Shown: piece by piece, positions 17,146 through 24,608 of the stretch
How the letters are laid out: every line of letters begins with the position of its first letter
Position numbering within the stretch: position 1 is the first letter of the stretch
Translations under genes and position numbers: made by a program
The notes under the pieces: model-generated
What the model was told of the DNA's origin: nothing
The model's database searches: none
What the model saw: the letters and a program-made list of their open reading frames with translations, nothing else
Assembly (NCBI GenBank): GCA_012523185.1
Contig: JAAYIY010000041.1
Span: 1 to 32,402, forward strand
DNA from: Clostridiales bacterium
Lineage (GTDB): Bacteria; Bacillota; Clostridia; Oscillospirales; Acutalibacteraceae
DNA length: 32,402 nt
Direction of reading: 5' to 3'

Positions 17146-17157
17146 ACAAATTTGTAT
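17146..17157. promoter_or_regulatory. 12 bp palindrome upstream of a strong promoter
   Basis: TACAAATTTGTA is a perfect palindrome ending 11 bp before the -35 box at 17169. It may be an activator site or only AT-rich UP-element sequence. Confidence 0.3.
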
Positions 17158-17168
17158 ATACTCTACAG

Positions 17169-17197
17169 TTGACATTCATTTAAAGGAGTAATATAAT
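17169..17197 (+). promoter_or_regulatory. Perfect consensus sigma-A promoter of the secreted-protein pair
   Basis: TTGACA (17169-17174), a 17 bp spacer and TATAAT (17192-17197) match the consensus fully. The leader of about 70 nt carries a GC-rich hairpin (17210-17236) and a six-codon mini-ORF (17258-17278) whose stop overlaps the next start. Confidence 0.9.
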
Positions 17198-17274
17198 AGA
17201 CGTGTCAATGGTTTGCCGCGGCTCGCGGCTTTAACCGCAAAAAGGAAACTGATTAATATGGGAAGGTTGAGTTC

Positions 17275-17550
17275 ATGAAAAAGATTTTGTCTGTTCTTAT
17301 GTGCGTTCTTATTATGCTTTCATTCGCAACGGTGGCGGCTTCCGCCAAATCAGGCGTTGAGGCGCAGGCTCTTTCCGCCGCATTGCAGGATGATACACTT
17401 ATTGACGAGGGCGGCATCAAGGTCGTCGAGATGTTCAAGCACATTTTCTCGCTTGTCGATTGGAGCAGCTTCATAAGCATCCTCATAAGCACAATCACCA
17501 GCATTTTTTCGATGTTCGGCGGCAGCTCCGCGGCTTCTTTGTTTGCATAA
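17275..17550 (+). CDS. Small secreted protein of unknown function, first of a pair
   Basis: The 91-residue product has a clear Sec signal peptide, with cleavage expected after ASA (residue 24). The mature part of about 67 residues has an acidic-polar N-terminal half and a hydrophobic C-terminal half, VDWSSFISILISTITSIF then a Gly/Ser/Ala tail. I recognise no family. It shares the signal-peptide pattern and a D-W-x-S core with the protein at 17611, so the two are likely paralogues. The perfect promoter before it and strong terminator after the pair suggest high expression. It could be a membrane-active peptide or an envelope protein. Confidence 0.72.
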   Translation: MKKILSVLMCVLIMLSFATVAASAKSGVEAQALSAALQDDTLIDEGGIKVVEMFKHIFSLVDWSSFISILISTITSIFSMFGGSSAASLFA

Positions 17551-17610
17551 TCTCAAGGTTTAAACATAAAGGACATTATAAAAGTCGATGTTGAAAGGCA
17601 GTGAAACAAA

Positions 17611-17979
17611 ATGAAAAAATTTTTAGCCGTCATGCTTTGCGCTTTGACAATGCTGTCCGTTTTTCCGATGATGGCGTCGGCGGCGGAGACAGCGGAGACG
17701 GCGGCGGCGGAGACAGCGGAGACAGTTGTAAAAGCGTCTGATGGTGGTTCCGGCATCACAGACATATTTTCGCAATTTGGAGATTTATTCACAGGTTCAA
17801 CCGATATCTCGGCTCTGTTCACTTCAGTCGGAAAGCTTTTCACACAGTTTTTCGGCGTGTTTACAGAAATAATAGACTGGCAGTCAGTCGGCTCAAGTGT
17901 TTGGGCGTCACTTAAAAAGGCGTTTGAGGATTTTTCCACGACAATCAGCTTTTTCTTTGCCGGTCTGTACAACAAATAA
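17611..17979 (+). CDS. Small secreted protein of unknown function, second of a pair
   Basis: The 122-residue product has a Sec signal peptide with cleavage expected near residue 24 (MASA). The mature start is an AET repeat (AETAETAAAETAET), encoded by two 17 bp direct repeats with a 24 bp period (17683-17699 and 17707-17723). The rest is amphipathic and rich in Phe, Ser and Thr with a DW core (EIIDWQSVGSSVWASL). TTGAAAGG (17591-17598) is the ribosome site. No family is recognised. It lies 60 nt after its probable paralogue and right before a strong terminator. Confidence 0.72.
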   Translation: MKKFLAVMLCALTMLSVFPMMASAAETAETAAAETAETVVKASDGGSGITDIFSQFGDLFTGSTDISALFTSVGKLFTQFFGVFTEIIDWQSVGSSVWASLKKAFEDFSTTISFFFAGLYNK

Positions 17980-17997
17980 TAAGCATTCGCACTCTCG

Positions 17998-18033
17998 ACA
18001 GGGCGCCGTTTTTGCGGTGTCCCTGTTTTTTTT
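17998..18033 (+). terminator. Rho-independent terminator of the secreted-protein pair
   Basis: ACAGGG-CGCCG and CGGTG-TCCCTGT form a strong stem around a TTTTTG loop, followed by eight T residues at 18026-18033. It lies 18 nt after the stop of the second gene. Confidence 0.88.
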
Positions 18034-18061
18034 GATGTTTAAGCTTGTCTTTGGTTATAAT
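18032..18061 (+). promoter_or_regulatory. Promoter of the deacetylase gene
   Basis: TTGATG (18032-18037), an 18 bp spacer and TATAAT (18056-18061) follow directly on the terminator T-run. The -10 is perfect and the -35 matches in four of six. Confidence 0.55.
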
Positions 18062-18077
18062 AAAAACGTGATTTATT

Positions 18078-18119
18078 ATGAAAGGCGGGGAGCGGCGGAC
18101 AGCCGCCGCAATACTGTAA
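18078..18119 (+). other. Possible 13-codon leader ORF with hairpin before the deacetylase
   Basis: ATG at 18078 opens 13 codons and its TAA overlaps the ATG at 18119 (TAATG). AAAGGCGGGGAG lies inside its first codons, about 27 nt before the main start, and a GC-rich hairpin (GCGGCGG-ACAG-CCGCCGC, near 18093-18110) lies between them. The arrangement could couple or restrain translation, but a chance frame is possible. Confidence 0.3.
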
Positions 18120-19141
18120 TGATGAAAAAGGTTTTTTTATCGGCTGTTTTGGTTTTTACGATTATTTTATGCGCGTCGTGCGGGGGAGCGGGATACGGCG
18201 GCGCAGAGGATGAAGACCAAAGCCGGAGCGGGGCAGAACAGCGCGAAAAGTCGGAAACAGACGGCGGGCGGGAGTCTTTTTTTGAAACCGAGGACAACTT
18301 AACGGCGCCGGAGGATATTGAGGACGCGCAGGCGGAAGTTACGGAGAGCGGGACAAAGGGCTTGTCAGGCACATGGACAGGCTACGCGCCGCTTCCGGCG
18401 ATAACTTTTGACGTAAACGACCCCGGAAACAGCCGCGGACTTTCCACCGAAAAGAGGATGTACAGCTACGGCGTTCCGAAAGACGAGCAGCCAAATATAC
18501 AATCAATAAACAACCAGAAATTTTTCTCCTCATGCGGTTACAAGGCGTTTGCATACGACGACAAAACAAAGGAAAAGGCTGTTTATCTCACTTTTGATTG
18601 CGGCTATGAAAACGGCAACACATATAAAATACTTGATGTGCTTGAGGAAAAAAGTGTCCCCGCCGCGTTTTTCTGCACCATACACCACATCGAAAGCGAG
18701 CCGCGGCTTATCGCGAGGATAATCCTGGGCGGAAATATTGTCGGGAATCATTCCGCTTATCATCCCGACTTTTCGGAAATTGACCGCGAGCGAATGGCGC
18801 GGGAAATCCTGACTGTCGAAAACTGCCTGCGCGAGAAATTCGGTTATTCGTCAGAGTTTTTCCGCTTCCCGAAAGGCAATTATTCGGAATGTTCGCTTGA
18901 GCTTGTTGACTCGATGGGGCTTTCAAGTGTTTTTTGGTCGAGCGCGTATGTCGACTGGAACGCCGATGAAATAAAAGGAGCCGACTATGCCTTCAAAAAT
19001 GTGACGTCAAGACTTCACCCCGGAGCCGTCATTTTGCTCCACTCCGTGTCGGCAGACAACGCCGCCGCCATGGGCGACATAATAGATTATGCCCGCTCGA
19101 AAGGGTATGTTTTTCGTTCGCTTAATGATTACGGAAAATAA
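18119..19141 (+). CDS. PdaA-like polysaccharide deacetylase lipoprotein
   Basis: The 340-residue protein starts with a lipoprotein signal (LCASC, lipid Cys21), then an acidic linker (about 25-80), then a NodB deacetylase domain. Motifs are TFDCGYENG (158-166) with catalytic D160, NHSAYHP with His211 and His215, and RFPKGNYS (249-256). The wording TFD-x-GYENG and the block MYSYGVPKD before it are close to PdaA, which removes acetyl from muramic acid on the way to spore-cortex delta-lactam. The second Asp of the usual TFDDG is Cys here (Asn in PdaA). The long frame reaches back to 17897, but the signal peptide fixes the start at 18119 or 18122. A spore role is an inference. Confidence 0.85.
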   Translation: MMKKVFLSAVLVFTIILCASCGGAGYGGAEDEDQSRSGAEQREKSETDGGRESFFETEDNLTAPEDIEDAQAEVTESGTKGLSGTWTGYAPLPAITFDVNDPGNSRGLSTEKRMYSYGVPKDEQPNIQSINNQKFFSSCGYKAFAYDDKTKEKAVYLTFDCGYENGNTYKILDVLEEKSVPAAFFCTIHHIESEPRLIARIILGGNIVGNHSAYHPDFSEIDRERMAREILTVENCLREKFGYSSEFFRFPKGNYSECSLELVDSMGLSSVFWSSAYVDWNADEIKGADYAFKNVTSRLHPGAVILLHSVSADNAAAMGDIIDYARSKGYVFRSLNDYGK

Positions 19142-19230
19142 AGGACGGCTTGGGGACTGTTGCGGCTTTTGGAGGTTGACTGTAGGAGTTTTGGAGGCTG
19201 ACTGTCGGGGCTTTTGAGGGCTGCAAAAAG
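19142..19230. other. G-rich non-coding stretch with a short repeat
   Basis: No gene is visible. A unit TTTTGGAGG[T/C]TGACTGT occurs twice in a row, with a weaker third copy (CTTTTGAGGGCTG). The plus strand is strongly G-rich. It ends at the terminator at 19231. Confidence 0.4.
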
Positions 19231-19268
19231 AAAAAAGGGGATGCGGACAGTGCCGCGTCCCATTTTTT
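19226..19268. terminator. Bidirectional terminator between the deacetylase and the toxin
   Basis: GGGATGCGG (19238-19246) pairs with CCGCGTCCC (19253-19261) with one G-T pair. The plus-strand side is followed by TTTTTT (19263-19268) and the minus-strand side by TTTTTTCTTTTT. It can end pdaA transcripts from the left and toxin transcripts from the right. Confidence 0.78.
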
Positions 19269-19373
19269 AAAGGCGATAAGATAATGCGATGATGTGATAA
19301 GGTGAAAGGCGAAAGGCGGTTAAGAGACAAGTCAATCAAAAACAGCCGCTTACAGTTTCATAAAGGCTTTTAA
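19264..19373. repeat. Direct repeat copy A: duplicated 3' end of the PrsA-like gene
   Basis: The 59 bp at 19315-19373 match 20109-20167 with one mismatch (GTCAATC against GGCAATC). A looser match extends left to the shared TTTTTAAAGG. On the minus strand it encodes KSLYETVSGCF and the stop, the last residues of the protein at 20130. Its right edge forms the toxin stop codon (19370-19372). Confidence 0.88.
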
Positions 19374-19690
19374 CTGTCGAGTAAACTTTGCCATTCGCGC
19401 CGGTTGCAGAGTATTCGGAAAACATGCACCTCACGTTTTTCCCTGTCAACAATATAAAATATAGAATAGTTTTCTGCCGAAAGACGCCTTACCCCCCGCG
19501 ATGAATACAGCTCATCATTTACAAGCTTGCAGCGCAGCGCCATCATCCGCAGGCTTTCAATTTGCTCTTTGATTGCGGAATAAATCCTAAACGCCGTTTC
19601 CGGCTCTTTCAGAGTTTCTGATATGTATGTCAGGATACCGAGCAAATCCCGCTCCGCGGACAGCTCAATTAAAACCTCATACGTTTCCAA
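19370..19690 (-). CDS. RelE/ParE-family toxin
   Basis: The 106-residue protein looks like a RelE/ParE-fold toxin: an N-terminal strand (YEVLIELSAERDLLGILTYI), two helices, then strands with RGVRRLSAENYSIFYIVD and VHVFRILCNRREWQSLL. Members either cleave mRNA on the ribosome or poison gyrase, and which applies is not clear. The gene overlaps the antitoxin by 14 nt. Its stop codon is supplied by the edge of direct repeat A. The length is normal for the family, so it is probably intact. Confidence 0.85.
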   Translation of the reverse strand: METYEVLIELSAERDLLGILTYISETLKEPETAFRIYSAIKEQIESLRMMALRCKLVNDELYSSRGVRRLSAENYSIFYIVDREKREVHVFRILCNRREWQSLLDS

Positions 19691-19949
19691 AGCCGAACCT
19701 CTTTTCTATGTCCGCAAAGGTATCCTCTGCCGTGCGGCATTTGCCGTTTTTGATGTCGGCAATACCCTCGTCAAGCAAACGGTAAAGCTCCTGCTTTCCG
19801 CAAAGACGTTCGTATTCGGCGTTTGAAAGCACGACAAGGTCGCCCGTTCCGTTCTTTGTGATGAAAACAGGCTCGTTGTATCGATTGCAAAACTCTGAAA
19901 TTTCGTTATATTTGTTTCTTAAGTCGGAACTTGGTCTGATATATGCCAA
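19677..19949 (-). CDS. Phd/YefM-family antitoxin
   Basis: The 90-residue protein reads AYIRPSSDLRNKYNEISEFC after the start, then EPVFITKNGTGDLVVLS, the classic Phd/YefM DNA-binding and dimer core, and a C-terminal toxin-binding part. I choose a TTG start at 19949 because AAGGAGGTG lies 6-7 nt upstream (19956-19964) and the family usually starts there. A longer ATG frame to 19988 runs through the promoter. It neutralises the toxin at 19370 and represses its own promoter in this family. Confidence 0.87.
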   Translation of the reverse strand: MAYIRPSSDLRNKYNEISEFCNRYNEPVFITKNGTGDLVVLSNAEYERLCGKQELYRLLDEGIADIKNGKCRTAEDTFADIEKRFGFGNV

Positions 19950-19978
19950 AAAACCCACCTCCTTGACATCATATGCAT

Positions 19979-20007
19979 ATTCTATCAATATATTGATAAG
20001 GTGTCAA
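19979..20007 (-). promoter_or_regulatory. Toxin-antitoxin promoter with palindromic operator
   Basis: On the minus strand TTGACA (20007-20002), a 17 bp spacer and TAGAAT (19984-19979) form a good sigma-A promoter. The 16 bp perfect palindrome TATCAATATATTGATA (19983-19998) fills most of the spacer and touches the -10. A second palindrome, ATATGCATAT, lies at 19971-19980. This fits autorepression by the antitoxin. Confidence 0.8.
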
Positions 20008-20044
20008 GACCTTTTAAAGGAATGATGAAGATATCCAAACACAA

Positions 20045-20070
20045 ACAGGGGATTTCGCGTCCCCCTTTTT
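20045..20070. terminator. Terminator next to direct repeat B
   Basis: GGGGA (20048-20052) and TCCCC (20060-20064) form a short stem, followed on the plus strand by TTTTT and on the minus strand by TGTTTGTGTTTGG. On the minus strand it lies about 65 nt after the PrsA-like stop and is probably its terminator. Confidence 0.5.
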
Positions 20071-20167
20071 AAAGGAGATAAGATAAGGTGAAAGGTGAAA
20101 GGCGATAAGGCGGTTAAGAGACAAGGCAATCAAAAACAGCCGCTTACAGTTTCATAAAGGCTTTTAA
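20066..20167. repeat. Direct repeat copy B: native 3' end of the PrsA-like gene
   Basis: This is the copy that still belongs to the full gene at 20130-21122. Its core 20109-20167 equals 19315-19373 except for one base. The two copies bracket the toxin-antitoxin module and about 690 bp of unique DNA. Confidence 0.88.
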
Positions 20168-21122
20168 GCAAAGACTTGTCTGCCGCCGCCGTGTATGTCA
20201 CGGTTATATCGGACAGGAGGCTGTCAAAATCATCGGAGCGCATTGCCTTGAGGCAGTCGAAACGATAGCTGTCAAGCTGCTCTTTGGCGCTTTTTTCTGT
20301 TTTTGAAACAATGAAAATATAGTCTTTTGTTTCAAATATTTCAGGCGAATCTGGAGCAAGCCCCGAAACATAGTCAAAAAACCCGGTCGGATAATTATTG
20401 CTGCTTTTGTTTATTGTCATGACGCCGGGAGAAAAGGATGAAATCTGCTGCTCGCTTGCGTATTTTCTATATACCTCGTCGAAAGTGCCTCCGCTTTTTA
20501 AAACTGAAAGCATTGCCGTGAACTTGTTTTTGATAAGTGAGCGCTCGTCGTCCGGAAGCTGAACAATATTGCCGCTTTCGTCCTTTTCGGTGAAATATCC
20601 GTTAATGGCGTTGAACGAGACATAGTTGCCCGTGAAATAAGACAAAAGCTCGTCCTCGTCAATCTCGCGTTCGCCGCCTTTGTCATAAAGGTGCAGGAAA
20701 AGCATCTTTTTTTTCGCTTCCGCCGTCAAGGCTTTTGTGAGGGTCTGCTTGCTGATGTCGGCCTTTTTATAATAGTTTTTATAAAAGCCCCAATCGGCGG
20801 AAACAGATTCAGCTATATTGTGCTTTAATTCGGACGTCAGACGCAGACCTTTGCCGTCAAACATTGTGTTGACGGCGACATAATTTTTGCAAAGGCTGAC
20901 GGCTTGCTCCGTCACGTCGGACGCCGCGCCGCCGTCGACTCCAAAGGAGGGCGGGTCATGCAGGATAACGCCGATATAGTATGAAAACAGCTCGTCGGAT
21001 ATCTGCGCTCCGGAAATATTCAGCGCGTTTGGCGCATCACCCTGACTTTTTAAACATGAAGAAAACGTCATAACAGACAAGAGCAAAAGGGCGCAGGCAA
21101 AAAGGGATATGAGTTTTTTCAT
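20130..21122 (-). CDS. PrsA/SurA-like peptidyl-prolyl isomerase lipoprotein
   Basis: The 330-residue protein has a lipoprotein signal (FSSC, lipid Cys23), an N-terminal helical region as in SurA/PrsA chaperones, and a weak parvulin-like region (about 195-270, with FTAMLSVLKSGGTFDEVYRKYA). It would help exported proteins to fold on the outer face of the membrane. The parvulin core is poorly conserved, so isomerase activity is doubtful. It starts 17 nt after the mfd stop; mfd followed by a PrsA-like gene is a frequent clostridial order. Its last residues are duplicated at 19315-19373. Confidence 0.7.
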   Translation of the reverse strand: MKKLISLFACALLLLSVMTFSSCLKSQGDAPNALNISGAQISDELFSYYIGVILHDPPSFGVDGGAASDVTEQAVSLCKNYVAVNTMFDGKGLRLTSELKHNIAESVSADWGFYKNYYKKADISKQTLTKALTAEAKKKMLFLHLYDKGGEREIDEDELLSYFTGNYVSFNAINGYFTEKDESGNIVQLPDDERSLIKNKFTAMLSVLKSGGTFDEVYRKYASEQQISSFSPGVMTINKSSNNYPTGFFDYVSGLAPDSPEIFETKDYIFIVSKTEKSAKEQLDSYRFDCLKAMRSDDFDSLLSDITVTYTAAADKSLLKSLYETVSGCF

Positions 21123-21139
21123 TTTTTCACAACCTATCC

Positions 21140-24100
21140 TTAATTATCTTCCTCAAGTATTTCAAAAACCTTGTTTAGCAGCGTCAGCCGCTCCTCACCG
21201 GGGAAAATACGGATTGATATATGCGGCTTGACGGCGGCGCTGACAAGAATCCTGCCGCGCATTTTGTGTGCAAGCCGCGTGATCTTCTCCATGTTAAGCT
21301 CCTCAATGAACAGCCGCAGCTTGCCGCCGCTCTCGTTTATCTCGTAAACCCCTTGACCGATTGCCGTGCCCCTGAGCAGCGAAACAGTCAAAAGCCCGCG
21401 GACGCTTGCAGGCGGCTCGCCGAACCTGTCAATCAGCTCGTCTAAAACGTCGTCGGCATCCTCGCGGCTCCGTATGTCGGCGATTCGCCTGTACATCGCA
21501 AGCTTTTGAGGAACGCTCTCGATATAGTCAGGCGGGATATGCGCGTCTATCGGAAGGTCGATGAGACATTCGCGCTCCGGCTCCTGCAAAGCCTCGCCTT
21601 TTTCTTCGCTCACAGCCTGCGCAAGAAGCTTTAAATACATATCATACCCGACGGCCTCCATGTGGCCGTGCTGCTGCGCTCCGAGTATGTTTCCCGCGCC
21701 GCGCAGCTCAAGGTCGCGCATGGCAATCTTAAAGCCTGAGCCGAACTCTGTGAATTCGCGTATGGCTTCGAGGCGGCGGGCAGCTATTTCTGTCAGCTGC
21801 TTGCCGCGTGTAAATGTCAGGTACGCGCTCGCGCGCCTTGCGGAGCGCCCGACGCGCCCTCTTATCTGATGGAGCTGCGCAAGTCCCATCTTATCCGAAT
21901 CCTCGACAATCAGCGTGTTGACGTTGGGCACATCGACGCCTGCTTCAATTATTGTCGTGCAGACAAGTATGTCGATTTCACCCTCAAGAAGCTTGCGCCA
22001 TATGTCGCTCAGCTCGTCCTCGCCCATCTTTCCGTGCGCCGTGCCGACGTGCGCGTCGGGCATCATTTCTTTTATGACGGCGGCTGTGCTTTCGATTGTT
22101 TCGATGCGGTTGTGCAGGTAATAAACCTGACCGCCGCGGCGCAGCTCGGACGCCATTGCCTGGACAAGAACATCTATATTATGCTCGACGACATAAGTCT
22201 GCACAGGGTATCTGTCGCGCGGCGCCTCCTCAAGTATGGACATATCCCGTATGCCGGACATTGCCATGTTGAGCGTGCGGGGGATTGGAGTCGCCGTCAG
22301 CGTCAGCACGTCCACGGCGGGGAAAAGCTCCTTGAGCCTTTCTTTTTGCGCCACGCCGAAGCGCTGCTCCTCGTCAACGACAATAAGCCCGAGGTCTTTA
22401 AAACTGACGTCCTTAGATATGAGACGGTGTGTACCGACGACTATGTCAAGGCTGCCGCGCTGAAGGCTTTTGAGAGTTTCTTTTGACTCTTTCGGCGTGC
22501 AGAATCGTGAAAGCATTTTTGTTTCGACGGGAAAGCCTTCAAAGCGTTTTTTGATTGTCTGATAATGCTGAAGGGCAAGAATTGTTGTCGGCACAAGGAT
22601 TGCGCACTGCTTCCCGTCTGCGACGCACTTGAAAGCGCCGCGGAGCGCGACCTCCGTCTTGCCGAAACCGACGTCGCCGCACAGCAGTCTGTCCATCGGA
22701 TACGGCTTTTCCATATCGGCTTTTATTTCTTCGATGCACCTTAGCTGATCGGGCGTTTCGTCAAACTCAAAACGCCGCTCAAAATCATTTTGCATGTCTA
22801 TGTCGGGAGAAAAGACAAAGCCCTTTATCTGCCTGCGCTTTGCGTAAAGCTCGATAAGCTCCTTTGCGATGTCTTTGACCGCCGCACGCACGCGCGAACG
22901 TGTTTTTTGCCACTCCTTGCCGCCAAGCTTATTAAGCTTTACGGACGAGTCGGCGCCCCTTGAGCCGATATATTTTGAAACTTGGTCAAGCTGTGTGACG
23001 GGGACATAAAGTATGTCGCTTTTGTCGTATTGAATCTTTATATAATCCTTGACAGTGCCGCCTGCTTCAAGCTTTGTGATGCCGTCAAAAATGCCGATTC
23101 CATGTGCGTTGTGGACAATGTAGTCGCCGCGGTGAAGCTCCTCAAGGCTGTTAAAGGCATTTTTGGCGTTTGCCTTTTTTGCCGCGCGCTTTGCGGGGCG
23201 GACATATCTGCTGCCGTATGTTATGAGTAAAAACTTTTCCTGCGGATATTCAAAACCCGATGAAAAACTGCCCGGCAGCACACATATGGAGCCGACGGGA
23301 AAATCGGCGGGTGGCGAATAAAAGAAAAATGCGCTGAAGCCGTCATGCTCAAGGTCTAAGGACAGAGCTTTTGCGGACTTTGCCGTGCCGGCAGATATGG
23401 CGACGCGCCAGCCCTTTTTGCCTTTAAACGGCATGAGGTCGTCAGTGAGCGTCTGATAAGCTCCGCTCCAAGGCGACGATTGCCGCGCGTTGACGGACAC
23501 AAGCTCCTTAACAGGCGTGTCGAAGCTCCCCCGCGGCAGATTGTCAGCGTATAAAGCGCCGAACTTTTCGTAAAAGCCGTTAAGCTCCCCCCACGTCAGC
23601 GTAAAGCGGTCAAGACCGGGGCAAAGAACGCCCTCCTCAAAAAGCCCCTTGATGTCCTCATTAAAAAGCTGGGCGCATGACAACGCCCGCTCGCGCACAG
23701 AAAAGCTTTCGCTGACAAACAGCAGGCTTCCCCTTGCGTAGTCAAATATTGTCGCGGGATTTTTGTATATGAGCGGAAGATATTTGTCAAGCGACGCCAG
23801 CCGCGCGCCGCCGCGGAGCTTTTCGATGTCATTGTCAAGAGACGCCCTTGCCTTGACGGAGCCTCTGCCCCTTAAAGCCGCGCGGAATTGCTCCAGCACG
23901 CCTGCGAAGTCGTCGCCGCCTATTATCTCGTTTGCCGGCGTGATTTTTATTTCGCTTATATTTTCGGTGCGCCGCTGGCTTTCGGTGTCAAAAAGCGAAA
24001 GGCTGTCGATGCTGTCGCCCCAAAATTCGCAGCGGCAGGGATTGTCGCTGTCAGGCGGAAAAAAGTCCACAATGCCGCCGCGCCCCGAAAACTGCCCCCT

Positions 24101-24604
24101 GCCGTCCACCTGATGAGAGCCTGTGTAACCGGCGTTTAAAAGCAGTGTCTTGAGCCTTTCCGGCCCCGGCTCGTCGCCCACGCTGACAGTGAAGCTTTTG
24201 GAGTTGAACTCGGTGGGCGGTATTGTCAGCTGCAGCGCGGCCTCGACAGGGCAGACAACAATATCGCAAGCGCCCGAAAGCATATGACCGAGCGTGTTGA
24301 GCCGCATATGCTCATATTCATGTGAGCGGCTTTCGGCTGTGCGAAAAACAAAGTCGCGCGCGGGGTAAACGAGAGCGGACACGCCGAAAGAGTTGAGATC
24401 CTCCGCAAGGCGCGACGCCTGTGACTCGTCGGGCGTGATAATCAAACCGCAGCGCGCCGTGTCCTCGCACAGCGCGGCGGCAAAATGAGCCTTGTGGATA
24501 TGAGAAAGCCCCGTCACGCCCATGGGCAGACGGTTTTTTTTGATGGCGGAGAGTATTGATTTGTACTCGGCGGATTCGTGAAGAATCCGTGAAAAACACG
24601 ACAT
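21140..24604 (-). CDS. mfd: Transcription-repair coupling factor
   Basis: Mfd removes RNA polymerase stalled at DNA damage and recruits UvrA. The 1154-residue protein has the UvrB-like N-terminal part (GLSHIHKAHFAAAL), the RNA-polymerase interacting domain (RGDYIVHNAHGIGIF), a helicase core with Walker A GDVGFGKT near residue 645 and DEEQRFG, helicase motif VGRSARR, and the TRCF C-terminal domain. An in-frame ATG at 24628 would overlap the previous gene; the ATG at 24604 gives the usual N-terminus. It is the third gene of the secA operon. Confidence 0.96.
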   Translation of the reverse strand: MSCFSRILHESAEYKSILSAIKKNRLPMGVTGLSHIHKAHFAAALCEDTARCGLIITPDESQASRLAEDLNSFGVSALVYPARDFVFRTAESRSHEYEHMRLNTLGHMLSGACDIVVCPVEAALQLTIPPTEFNSKSFTVSVGDEPGPERLKTLLLNAGYTGSHQVDGRGQFSGRGGIVDFFPPDSDNPCRCEFWGDSIDSLSLFDTESQRRTENISEIKITPANEIIGGDDFAGVLEQFRAALRGRGSVKARASLDNDIEKLRGGARLASLDKYLPLIYKNPATIFDYARGSLLFVSESFSVRERALSCAQLFNEDIKGLFEEGVLCPGLDRFTLTWGELNGFYEKFGALYADNLPRGSFDTPVKELVSVNARQSSPWSGAYQTLTDDLMPFKGKKGWRVAISAGTAKSAKALSLDLEHDGFSAFFFYSPPADFPVGSICVLPGSFSSGFEYPQEKFLLITYGSRYVRPAKRAAKKANAKNAFNSLEELHRGDYIVHNAHGIGIFDGITKLEAGGTVKDYIKIQYDKSDILYVPVTQLDQVSKYIGSRGADSSVKLNKLGGKEWQKTRSRVRAAVKDIAKELIELYAKRRQIKGFVFSPDIDMQNDFERRFEFDETPDQLRCIEEIKADMEKPYPMDRLLCGDVGFGKTEVALRGAFKCVADGKQCAILVPTTILALQHYQTIKKRFEGFPVETKMLSRFCTPKESKETLKSLQRGSLDIVVGTHRLISKDVSFKDLGLIVVDEEQRFGVAQKERLKELFPAVDVLTLTATPIPRTLNMAMSGIRDMSILEEAPRDRYPVQTYVVEHNIDVLVQAMASELRRGGQVYYLHNRIETIESTAAVIKEMMPDAHVGTAHGKMGEDELSDIWRKLLEGEIDILVCTTIIEAGVDVPNVNTLIVEDSDKMGLAQLHQIRGRVGRSARRASAYLTFTRGKQLTEIAARRLEAIREFTEFGSGFKIAMRDLELRGAGNILGAQQHGHMEAVGYDMYLKLLAQAVSEEKGEALQEPERECLIDLPIDAHIPPDYIESVPQKLAMYRRIADIRSREDADDVLDELIDRFGEPPASVRGLLTVSLLRGTAIGQGVYEINESGGKLRLFIEELNMEKITRLAHKMRGRILVSAAVKPHISIRIFPGEERLTLLNKVFEILEEDN

Positions 24605-24608
24605 AAGT

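Noticed and set aside
17897-18118. N-terminal extension of the deacetylase frame
   Set aside because: It overlaps the upstream secreted-protein gene and its terminator; the lipoprotein signal begins at 18119.
21869-22486. 205-residue plus-strand ORF opposite mfd
   Set aside because: It is the antisense of a conserved helicase region, with no family likeness or ribosome site.
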